Assembly: GCA_022059125.1 (NCBI GenBank)
Contig: JAEUWY010000015.1
Span: forward strand, 1,364,001 to 1,428,000
DNA from: Corynespora cassiicola
Lineage: Eukaryota > Ascomycota > Dothideomycetes > Pleosporales > Corynesporascaceae
DNA length: 64,000 nucleotides
Direction of reading: 5' to 3'
Below, one piece after another: positions 20,230-30,120 of this stretch (the stretch's first letter is position 1; the number at the start of each line of letters is the position of its first letter). The notes under the pieces were generated by a model. That model made no database searches. It saw only the letters and a list, made by a program, of their open reading frames with translations, and was not told the origin of the DNA. The translations under genes were made by a program, and so were the position numbers.

Positions 20230-21830
20230 GGCGGCAGGCGTGCAGAGCAACCCGCAATCTAGGAGCAAAAGATCATGGAGACGGCAAAGGGAAAGGGGGA
20301 CGGAGAGCGTGATATTAGCGCGAACAGGACAGCCGTCATGTCAGCGATGAAGGCGTCAAGACGTGCTTCTGGCGTTCTGGTTTGGCGCGCCACCACTGCC
20401 TCAGGGCAGCTGGAGCCGCGGCCACGGACCAGGCGACTGGCATCTGGAAACGAGAGGCAGGAGCAAGAGGGTTTGATAAAAATAACGGGGCCCCGGCAGC
20501 AAAGACAAAACACGACTGCATCCATTGCCCACCCACGTTGTTTTCCAGATGACCCTCTAGCCCGGATTCGCCCTGACGACAGCCATGTAGCGAGCGGCAG
20601 CACCCGCCGCTGTGCACTGGCGGGTTTTTTTCCCTCGCCTCTCTGCTCGTCGCTCCTCTGGGCATTGCGACGCCCCTCGCGGTGCCGTCTGCCAATCACG
20701 CCTCTGCGACGGCCTGACAAATGGCGAGACGCCTCGGCGATCGAAACATCGGATGGGGGCCACTGAGCCGGCGAGTTGCTCGCCAGGCGCCTGTTCGTGC
20801 CTGGCAAACACAGGGAACAACGAGGCTGCCGGCGGTGGTTGAGCAGCTGGAAGGGGGCGTGGACTGAAACGCAGCATCCATCACACATCTCCCCGGACGG
20901 CCCCCAGCCGACTGCGGACAGCAGAGGATGGCGGGCACGGCGGGCACGACGGGAGAAGGGATTTGGCAGACGCACTAACAGGCCTCGAGCGGCGGCACAC
21001 GTAGCTCCTTTGAGCAGTCGGCAGCGCGCAGCAGTGGAGGTCAATTACAGCAATTATGCCGTCGTCGTCGCCGGCAAGCACGGCCGCGGTTGGGCTGTGT
21101 AATTCGTGCACGCGATTGGGGGCAAGCTGGGCGAGAGGCCGGAGCTCCCCTGCAGGCAGCCTGTCAGAGCTCCGTCCAGAATTGCTTGCTCAGGAACCTG
21201 GCGGCGGGCGCAAGAGCTGAGCTGAGCTACTGCAGCTGGCGCGAGGGGGCAAAAAAAAAACTGCTCAGGGCCGGCGGCGGGCCAGGTCGAGCAGCGTGGG
21301 AGGCATGGGCACCGCGCCCGGCACCTCTGCCAGCACCAGCAGCCCGTCACGGGCTCCAGGAAGCCGACAGGCGGTGGGCACACAGGGAAGGGCCCGTGGC
21401 AAGAGAGCACTGCTCCCGGCACCCTCTGCAGGCGCACCCTCTGTATTCACTGATCAACTGGGCAGCGCGCAGCTCGGAGGAGTGGTTTCAAGGTCAGGCC
21501 AGACGTCAAAAAGGACAGGCTCCCCCACTTCTTTCTGCTCACTGCCCCTCATTGTCCGCCCGCAAACAACCAGCACCAGCCAGCTGCCAGAGCTCGCCCT
21601 TGTGTCCGCCGTGCGCCAGCGACTCGACTGCACTGCACTGCACTGCGCTGCTCCAGCTCCCCCGAGCTCCCACGAAGCTGCCCCCCAGCTGCCGCCCGCC
21701 CATTGACGCCCACCGCACCGCATTGCACCCGCACTCTGCCTCTGCCGCCACGGCTGCTGCTCCCACGGCCGCTGCCCGCCGTCTCGCTTGCACTGCTCCC
21801 ACGCCTCGCACGGCCCCAGCCCGAGGGTAG
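20230..21830. other. Long GC-rich divergent intergenic region
   Basis: 1.6 kb between divergently transcribed genes. High GC leaves long overlapping ORFs in nearly every frame on both strands, none with domains, so I treat them as shadows. A short CACTG repeat lies near 21627-21652. The part nearest 21831 is C-rich and probably a long 5' leader. Confidence 0.5.
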
Positions 21831-23518
21831 ATGCAGCTGGCCATGCCGCCGCGAGCCTCGCTCACAGGTTCCTTCTCCGTGTCGGACGAGAACAATGTCG
21901 TCGTCTGTCCGCTGCGGAACCAGGACAGCTCTGCCTGTCGCAAGCGCTGCACCGGCGTGAGTGCGCCCTCGCTGCCCCGTCGCCCCGTCGCCCCGTCGCC
22001 CTGTCCCGCCCGGCCCTGCGCTGCTTCCGCTTCCCCTCACCACCCTCGCCCTCGCCCTCATCGTCGTCATAGCAGTCGCTGCCGGGCCGCCCACCTCGCC
22101 TCCCGCAGAGCTCGAGCTGACACAATGCCGTGTAGGAGAAGCGATATCGCTCCATGCAGGAGCACATCCGCCGCGCCCACCCCGAGCACTACATTGCGAA
22201 GCTCCCCGCGACCGAGGAGAGCTTCACGCTGATGGTGAACACTCCACTCCAGGAGCGCCCGCGCCCGCCTCTCCCCCCTCCCAGCAGCTCGGCAGGCCCA
22301 CAAGGTTGGTGCCCCAGTCTCTCCAGCAGCAGCAGCGGAGACTGACACTCTGGCAAGGCTACGTAGGCGTAGGCGAGCACAATGCCTACTACAACGACGG
22401 CTACAGCTCCAGCACCCCGCGCACGTCAGACGAAATGCGCCGAGGGTCGCTGCTGCCCGCCGCCAGCGCGGCAGCTGCCCTGGCTGCCCTGCACACACAC
22501 CGTCCCGAGTACGACTGGGAGAGCGACCCGGTAAGAGACGAGCTCCTTCCTCCCCCGCGCAGCTTGCTCGCCGCCAGAGCTAACGTCACCGCCGTCGTCC
22601 CAGGAAGCCGCCTCCGAGCCCGACTCCAAGAGCTACCGCCCGCGCGCCCGCTTTGCGCCCACCACCATGGAGCAGCACCTTACCGCCGAGGAGCCCTACT
22701 ACACGTCAGGCTCGCTGCAGCGCGAGCTGCTCCCCTCGTCCCTCGCCCGCTCCCCGCCCGGCCGTTCGTCAACCCTGCCCCCCGTACCCCGATCCATCAA
22801 GCCCAACAGACCTCGCAAGTCGTCGGTCGGCCAGAACGCCCGCAAGCCCAAGCACGAGCGCACAAAGTCCAAGGAGCATGCCCGGCGCATGAGCCACGAG
22901 CGCAAGGCCTACTCGGCAGAGCCGCAGACGGCCGCCGCCCTGTTCGGCAAGCGGTGGGAGGACCTGATCGATGCGGCTGCGTCGGCGACGGAGGAGGACA
23001 GCAGAGACCTCACGCCGGTGAGTAGTAGCTCGCCCTGCGCCGTGCGTCTGTCATGTGCTAAAAAGCCACAGGTGCCGCAGTCGCCGAACCACTCGCCACA
23101 CATTCTTAATCGGACGAGCCTCCCTCCCTTCATAGCTTCCCAGTTTCAGTCTTACACAGCTTCGCCCTTGCAGAATACCCTGACGCCGCCGCCGCCCGAT
23201 ATGGGCGATCTGCAACCGTTTCCCTCGGTTGAGTCGTCGATTGAGTCGGCAGTGTCCGGCCAGAACTTCCATATCGGCTCCCAGGGCCTGTCCGACTCGT
23301 CTCCAACGTTCACGCATCCCGTGCAGATATACTGTGCCGCCTGCCGCAAGCTTTCGATGCTAAAAGAAAGTTATGCCTGCTCAGAATGTATATGTGGCCT
23401 GTGCCAGGATTGCGTAGACGTGCTCGTGAGCGAGCATTCCCGCGGACGCACGACTCGATGTCCCCGATGCGGTGCCGTTGGCGGCAAATTCAAGCCGTTC
23501 CAGCTGGACATAAGATGA
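21831..23518 (+). CDS. C2H2-like / RING-like zinc-binding protein
   Basis: Five exons, 21831..21956, 22136..22304, 22358..22530, 22604..23017 and 23072..23518, total 442 aa. Introns are 179, 53, 73 and 54 bases, and all junctions keep frame. Residues 26-61 hold CPLRN...C36...C40 followed by EKRYRSMQEHIRRAHPEHY (H52, H57, H60), a C2H2-like unit split across exons 1-2. The middle is Pro/Ser-rich and basic (a KPKHERTKSKEHARR stretch, possible nuclear signal). The last roughly 60 residues form a RING-like module: YCAACRK, YACSEC, CGLCQDC and RCPRCG, ending KFKPFQLDIR. This layout resembles a conserved but poorly studied ascomycete protein. A ubiquitin-ligase or nucleic-acid-binding role is plausible but unproven. 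Intron 4 is 54 bases with no in-frame stop, so it can be read through. Confidence 0.8.
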
Positions 23519-25872
23519 GTTGATCCATTTCCCTTTCTAGTCTCCCTTCTTTTGCAAAGCGATTCGCTCGCTGCTTGGTATCCTCCTTCATTCTCCGGCG
23601 TTACGTGCTTTTGATGACTGGTCCAACCGACCTCACGCCCTCTGAGTGGCCTTGATTTCTAGATGTTGGCGACCTGCAATATGGACGGCGTTTGTGTGCT
23701 TGACTTGTTCTTTTTTGATTGCTTCAACGCTGCATAGACCATTGATTCGGCCAAAATGATACGGCCTCGGGCATTTGGGTGGCCAAAATCGCAGGCTTTT
23801 TGAATAATTCTTCTGTATGCTCGGGCAAGAGGAGGAACCAGGGTTCGGTAGCGGGGCGAAAGTAGATATGACGATTCAGAGTCTCTAGCAGACATTGCAG
23901 ACATTTCCGAGAAGTTGCCGAGATTCACCATGTGCGTGTGCGTGTGTGAGAGTGCTACCTAGGTATGTGGACGCGTCTGCAGCCGTCACGAGACCGGTAG
24001 ATTGGTCAAAAGCCAGCCTTTCCCATCGGAGCCCAGCCATCTGCCGAGTCACGTTTCCAGACATGTCAATCACTTAGGTACAGGTGACGGTGCCGAAGTC
24101 GCCATGGGGAACGAGCGTTTACTCGCTTGGAGCGGCCATAGGGCACGAGAGCAGGCCCCGGATCTGCCGATGTCTGCTACGTATGCGTTTTGGCAAACCA
24201 TGGTTGACAGTATTGAATCGAGGATGACCGGACGTCGCATCACGGCTGAGGTCGGGATTGGTACTGGGCCACGTGACGGGCGGTTAGTGGCGCATGAGAA
24301 GTCTCCATGAGCACTGATGATTCTCTGGCACGGTTTATTGGGGTGGAAGTTTGGGAATAGCATCATGTATGCGGAGGTGGCTTGCCTTGTATGCATTCTA
24401 GAACCCGCTGCCCCAGGGAAACCAACACGTCCAACCCCAGATCATCACGCACCCGCCAGACCTGCCCATCACCAACACGTGTACCAACCGGTGAAATGGG
24501 AGCGCGAGGGCATGACCACAGTCATGCGTTTTGTTTTCTCGGAGCAGGGCATCCGTAACCAGTACACACCGGTTGTTGGATGCTCCCTGCATAGAGTGAA
24601 AAAGAAGCGGTATAAACAGCGGTGAAAGTGGACGTCGAAGGCTCGTCGGCGTCCCAGCTCCAGCTCCAGCTCCTATTTTTCTGGCAATCCGTCATCGTGA
24701 CAGCGCTGGTCGGGCCATCCTTGGTAGCCCACCTCTACCCACCTCGGCAGCGTCACGGCGGCGTATCCGCCGAGCCATCGTGTATTCCCCGAAGCGGAAA
24801 GTCTGCATGGGATGGCGCGCGAAAAGGCCCTAGCGCGCTTGTGTCGTGCAGCTGTGGAGCACGCGTGACACGCCCATGCACCTTGGACGCGCAGAAAAAA
24901 AAACCTTGTTCGCCGTTGGGTAGCAAGGGCAGCGAACACTCAGACGCCTTTTGCGCCCCTGCCAGTGGCTGCCGCTCCCCAGACCCTGTCATGTGGATAC
25001 CCCCTTCTATGAGTCCTCGAGGCTAGGTACGCCTGCCTGCCGCACAGGAAGGGTGGTTTTTTTTGCTTTTGGCACGATCCGCCCATGGAGGCCACAGCCG
25101 TGCCTCTCGGACGACGATGGTTGACGAGGGCTGGGTGGCTTTGCAGGCACACGGCACGACGGGACCGGGGGGGGCTGACGTGTGTGGAGACAAACGCTGG
25201 ATGGGCTATGGCGGACTTCGGGGTCCGTCGTTTGGTGGAGTGCGTGCACGCACACTCAGACTCGCATGCTTGGTTCTGCGTTGCGCTGCTGTTCGCTGCT
25301 GCGGCGGCGGCGTCGCCCCCGGTACCAGAGTGGCAGAGCATGACGGGGCATGGGGTCGGGGAATACAAAACATGATAAGTAGGGGGTGGTGGTGTGTGTG
25401 CACGCTTTAGATTTATTATCCCGAGTCTACCCTTTTATTATACCCCCCCCCTTTCCATCTACTATACACGACTTGGCCCATTACTATCTGGACGCGGTCT
25501 TGTGCCTACTTTGCCTACATACGTGCATTGCACCCAGCCTGCCTACATAAAACGCACGCCGGTCCCCTCTTCTCGTATTCCAACACACCTTGTGATCGCC
25601 ATCCCTCTGGACCTAGACCTAGAGCTCCCTTCCGACCTACCCATCAACCTACCTGCATTCGGACAGCTGGATAGCTTACCCGCCCACCTTCGTCATCGCC
25701 CACCCGGTTCCCACATTACATACATCCATCCGCCGGCCGCACGCACGCACACGAGAACAAACAAATAAACACCACAAACTACCACCACCACCACCGCCGC
25801 CGCCGTCGCCGCCGCCGCTACTACTACTACTACCACTACTACATTACGCCTCTCACATCCAACCCGCCCAAA
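23519..25872. other. Long intergenic region, no supported gene
   Basis: About 2.35 kb. A 90-codon minus-strand ORF (23931..23659) just downstream of the RING gene is the only frame that looks even mildly protein-like, with no domain. The rest has GC-rich overlapping ORFs and C-rich tracts (25440-25450). The last 100 bases are the leader of the small gene at 25873 and contain a triplet repeat. Confidence 0.4.
25781..25842 (+). repeat. Trinucleotide microsatellite in a 5' leader
   Basis: Runs of ACC, then CGC/GCC, then TAC triplets occupy this stretch, ending about 30 bases before the ATG at 25873. Confidence 0.9.
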
Positions 25873-26253
25873 ATGCCTCTCCTCCGCAACCTAACCCTCA
25901 AGATCAAAACCAAGCTCGCGACTCCCCCCTCGCCGCCCCAGTCCCCAGAGCCGCTCGCAACCAGCTTCCGCGTCGTGAGCGGCACCGGCCGCCGCACCAC
26001 GGTGAGCTCGACCGACAGCGTCAACGTGAGCGAGGCCGAGGGCAGCAGCAGTGCCGCTAGCGCCAGCAACCAGAGCACGACCAGCATCATCAATGACGAG
26101 GCTGAGCCCAAGCGCACGCGCGGCGCGAGCTTCCTGTCCGACGACGGCGTGAGCCTGCACACGAACCTGGTCCTCGACATGGCGAGCGCGATGGTCGAGG
26201 AGGACGGGAGTGCCAAGGAGAAGAGGAGGAGCCGATTCAGGGAGGAGTTTTGA
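25873..26253 (+). CDS. Small hypothetical protein, Ser/Ala-rich
   Basis: Single-exon ORF of 126 aa in a good context (CCCAAAATGCC). It starts with a basic amphipathic stretch (MPLLRNLTLKIKTKLATPP), continues through a Pro/Ser/Thr-rich segment and a Ser/Ala-rich, probably disordered middle, and ends with a charged helix-like tail (DMASAMVEEDGSAKEKRRSR). No cysteines, signal peptide or known domain. The codon pattern (C/G-ending third positions) and clean leader favour a real gene. A GC-rich antisense frame overlaps it and is taken as a shadow. Function unknown. Confidence 0.6.
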   Translation: MPLLRNLTLKIKTKLATPPSPPQSPEPLATSFRVVSGTGRRTTVSSTDSVNVSEAEGSSSAASASNQSTTSIINDEAEPKRTRGASFLSDDGVSLHTNLVLDMASAMVEEDGSAKEKRRSRFREEF

Positions 26254-26632
26254 ATTTGGTTTGGTTTTCATTCTTTTTTGCGAAATGGTGAGTTTTACTT
26301 GTCTTCTTTTTGCGGATTCCTGATGTTCTACACGGGATTGCATGCCTGCCTACTTTCTCGGAGGGGGTTTTTTTTTTCCATTGGCTAATCTTCTGAACGC
26401 AGAAATCCCCCCGTTTGAATGCTCGCTCTGCGATGCACCGTCGAGATTTTCCTCTCCCCCACCACTTCATTTCTGGCTGAGACAAATGTGACCACATAAT
26501 CACTTTGACTCATTCGCTAGAATTTGAAGTGGTGGGAGGGGCTTCCCACGCAGCACCTCGCGCAATTCGGCCCGTTCTGCAACTCCACACACCATGGCCC
26601 GACCAAATCGCCCGCATCTACGATCAACGCAC
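26254..26632. other. Intergenic region between convergent genes
   Basis: 3' flank of the small plus-strand gene and of the GRASP gene on the minus strand. It contains a T-run near 26368 and no supported gene. Confidence 0.5.
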
Positions 26633-27985
26633 TCACGCTTCCGTTTCCGCTTCGGGCTGTACCGGCGTTCCGCTCTTTGGCGGTCCTTTGGGTGGCCCTC
26701 CCGCCTTTGGAGGCGGGGGTAGGCCTGCTTTTCCTTTGGGTGCGAAATCCTCCTCCTGACTCTTCTGCTCGCCCTCCTTGAAGTAGTCGTCCAATCCGCC
26801 GCCGCCGCTTGGACTGATATGGGTGTGATGCGCCCTCTGCTTTCCTCTCCTCGGCGGCGCCGTCCCTTGTGGGGGCGGTGATTTCGATGACAGAGCCATA
26901 TTGGCCGGGACAAACAGCTCAGCTCCTGCACCAATCGGCCCTTGGGGAGTCGGCAGGTTAGATGACGATGATACCGGACGTTTCTCATCGAATGAGGCCG
27001 AGTCGGTGGAGAAGAGAGTCTCTCCCGGTGCCTGCGGGGGCTCATCCAAAGCTGCGGGGATCCGATGTAGGGCACCAAAACCAAGGACGCAGCCCAAGGC
27101 TCCTTCTCCACCCCAGCTGCGTGTCGGAGTGATGGTTACGGGACGAGTGACATTGTACTCATGATTGTAGACAATCAGGCGGAGAGGACGGTTGAGATAC
27201 TACTTGCACGTGAGCTTGCAACCTCCCACCTCATGTAGGGGAATCTTACGTCTTCGACGAGTTCGCCCAATCCGGATTCTCCTCTCACTAGACCTTCGGG
27301 GCTGCCAATGACATAGTCGCCATAGGGGAGTAGCCCCGCCGCATCTGCAGGAGAGTTGGGGATAACGTCAAGGATGTGCCAAACATCTTCTGTGATGGAG
27401 AGTGGACTCCACTGAAGAGAAACTCCAAGAGTTGGCTTTTCGGATGGGACTTGAATGAATATCTCCCTGATCTTTTGGCCCTAGAGAGGAATCAGACCTG
27501 GCGAGGCTACAAAACGATTTTTATGTATATAACGAATATCACGAATATGAATGATCTCTGGACTTGACTCCAAACATTGCAATACGAAAACAAAGCAATA
27601 ACAATATGACGTACGATGCTGCAAGCATGCAGCATGGTCTAAAGAAAGAAATGACCGCAGGATCTTACCTTTGCGCTGAAGACGCCCAGGCTAACGGTGG
27701 AGCCAGCGCCGTTACGGACTTCCGTCGCGAATAGATTTGGGTCCGGATTGTCCTAGCATCCGGATCGTCAGACTTCATCCTATCGCCCTGCCCTGATCCT
27801 ATAATAGTTTGACTCACAATGGTCCTTCCGTTGATGCCGATGATGTAGTCGAACCAAGGCTCCAAGGGTACTTCTGGATTCGTATTCCGCAAGACCTGGA
27901 AGCCGAATGCACCGCGTGTGGCCGACTGCTGCTCCTCGGGTGCAGCGTCGAGCCGTGAGATGAAGCGGTTGAGGGCGCCGAACAT
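26633..27985 (-). CDS. GRASP55/65-type Golgi reassembly stacking protein (Grh1-like)
   Basis: Four exons on the minus strand, 27985..27818, 27752..27669, 27480..27250 and 27199..26633, give 349 aa. Introns are 65, 188 and 50 bases, all phase 0. Residues 1-205 form the tandem PDZ-like GRASP region: MFGALNRFISRLDAAPEEQQ, FGFQVLRN, DYIIGINGRTI, NPDPNLFATEVRN, EDVWHILDVIPNSPADAAGL, GDYVIGSPEG, NRPLRLIVYNHEYNVTR and GCVLGFGALHRIP. The C-terminal third is Pro/Gly-rich and likely disordered. GRASP proteins tether Golgi or ER-exit membranes and act in unconventional secretion. The start used gives the usual fungal N-terminus; ATGs 9 and 99 bases upstream are also in frame. There is no N-terminal Gly for myristoylation at this start. 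Divergent from TGS1. Confidence 0.93.
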
Positions 27986-28458
27986 GGTAGTCATGATGTG
28001 AGGCGATGAGTTGTGAGGTGGATGAGCGTTGGATCTCGTCGAGGCCAGATGTTGTTCCTTGTCGTCTCGGGTCACGCTGGCCATAGCTTCCGATCGGCGT
28101 GCCCTATTTTGCGCTGGCGATAGAGGGTGTCGGGATCAGACTTGTTGTGATGAACATGTAGGAAAACAGACCCAAGTGCTGGGCTAATTTAATATTGAAA
28201 TTCATGAGTGACTCGATAATTCTTGCAGCCTGGTCCTTCCCTTGCTGCGAAGTGCGGGAAACTGCGAGGCATCCCTTTTCGGTTAGCGTGAGGACAGAAT
28301 AAGCGGCCCACGTGAATTCTATACTAGCCACTCTTAGTCTAGCTCATTATACAGCTGCAAGAAACTCACTAGCCGTCTACCACCTCGCTGCTTAACATGG
28401 GCATACATTATCCAGTGAGCTAATCCCAAAAATCTTGTTTTCTCGTGTTCTCTCTGCA
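27986..28458. other. Divergent promoter between GRASP and TGS1
   Basis: 473 bases shared by two head-to-head genes. A 75-codon minus-strand frame (28331..28104) has no domain and is probably chance. A CACGTG palindrome (GCCCACGTGAATTC) lies near 28309. Confidence 0.5.
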
Positions 28459-29426
28459 ATGGAAGAGGGCAGCGCGATGGACGAGGTTCCCAACGAGAAG
28501 GGGATACATCAGTGGCAGGATGCAGATCAATTCCCGGACAACCTCAGAAAGTAAATAGTTATTGCCCTGACCTTTGGTCATTCGCTAATCACTGGCCAGG
28601 TACTTTTTCCAACGCTTCAAGATTTGGTCGAAATATGATGAAGGTGTCTGGATGACAGATGATGCATGGTTCGGAGTAACCCCAGAGCCTATTGCAAAGT
28701 ACGTTGGGCACACTATTCCTAAAACAATCCGTTAATTCCCCACAGCAAGATTGCTACTCATGTAGCTGAATCAGCGCCAAAGGAAAAAACCGTCATTGTT
28801 GACGCGTTTGCGGGAGTCGGCGGAAATGCTATTGCTTTCGCAATGTCAGGACGATGGGACCAGGTCTTTGCCATAGAGAAAGATCCCAAGACGATGAAAT
28901 GCGCAAAGCACAACGCCAAACTTTACGGCGTCGATAAGAAGATTGTGTGGTGCACTGGCGACTGTTTCGATGTGATCAGTCGGAGGTTTAGCAAAGGCCA
29001 AGAAAACGTTGTCATCTTCGCCAGTCCTCCATGGGGTGGTAAGTACATACTTCTATTTCAGCCAGAATCTTGCTCATATTTGCAGGAACCGAATACAGTG
29101 CCGACGACGTGTTTGATCTCTCCAAGATGGAACCGTACAACTTCCACAAGCTTTACACAGAGTTCTCACGCTGCAGTAAAGACATGGTCCTCTATCTGCC
29201 ACGGACTTCCGATCTGAATCAGGTCGCTCGTTACGCGCCGGAAGGCAAGAAGGTTGAAGTGGCCCACTATGCAATGCTGGGGGCTAGCAAGGTGAGCAAG
29301 GCTCTTACATTGAATATATTGATCTAACAAAGGTACTAGGCGCTGTGCGTTTACCTGGGCAATTTCAATTTTGAGCTAGATGAGGAGCCCGAAGAAGCTA
29401 CGAGCACGACTGAAGCAGGCGCATAG
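28459..29426 (+). CDS. TGS1: Trimethylguanosine synthase (cap hypermethylase)
   Basis: Five exons, 28459..28550, 28600..28698, 28746..29038, 29086..29291 and 29340..29426, with 47-49-base introns give 258 aa. The protein converts m7G caps of snRNAs and snoRNAs to m2,2,7G using S-adenosylmethionine. Motifs: YFFQRFKIWSKYDEGVWMTDD near residues 31-51 (cap-side N-terminal region), SAM-binding VDAFAGVGGN at 82-91, and the catalytic SPPWGG at 157-162, whose last Gly codon is split by intron 3. The compact length matches yeast-type Tgs1 rather than the long animal forms. The C-terminus is a short acidic tail. It is divergent from GRASP across about 470 bases. Confidence 0.93.
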
Positions 29427-30120
29427 GACAAGGTACGATTCATGCTTAGCATGGATGTCATGAAATCAGAAATCTGTAAATTATTAAAATTGATGCTTAT
29501 GAAAAGATATCTTGGTTCAATCGTAATTTATCTGCAACTTGAGTTGAAATGTGAAACCACTTCATTCATAAACCCGCTGTAGGGCGGCCTCGCGCTTAGA
29601 CATGACTACTATATAGGTATTATCAAGGCTTGGCTACTTGGTCTCGTCGCAAGACTCAACTGACCGGGCAATAAAAAAAATAGTACTTGGGTAATGATGA
29701 GGACGTCGCCCATGTGTCGGTACCCATTTGGGTCTCGGTGCTTGGCAATATGGCCCGTGCGCGTGCTTCTTTGACCGCGGAGGCGCCATCACCTTTACAC
29801 ATCACTGAGCCTGCGGGCCGCCTCCCAACCGCATGCTCGAACCCCTCAACTCCACGCGCCGGATGGTTTTCTTGCCGTCATATCCTTTTCTGCCGGACGA
29901 CAAACGACCCTGAATTCACTCGTGTGAGCGACCGAACTTGTATGGCTGCGCTCCAGGCCGGCACGCCGTCTGCTCTTTCACCTCACCAGCGGTGCGCATT
30001 CACTGCCGGACGACGTTAGGGCTGCCCAACACCCCTCGCCTCTTACCTCGCATCACTATACAACTTCTGCCTCTATAACCATATCGTACCGATTACGAGT
30101 GGCCAATAAAACGCGCAATC
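29427..30120. other. Intergenic region upstream of TAF1
   Basis: 3' flank of TGS1 then the TAF1 promoter. A 110-codon plus-strand frame (29687..30019) lacks domains and is probably chance. Confidence 0.45.

Noticed and set aside
20259..21437. Overlapping long ORFs in all frames upstream of the RING-like gene
   Set aside because: GC-rich DNA with few stops; translations are Arg/Ala/Pro low-complexity and no splice model links them to a domain.
23659..23931. 90-codon minus-strand ORF downstream of the RING-like gene
   Set aside because: Composition is protein-like but there is no family, no clear leader and no splice support; left as intergenic.
28104..28331. 75-codon minus-strand ORF in the GRASP/TGS1 promoter
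   Set aside because: No domain; it lies in the space expected for the GRASP leader.
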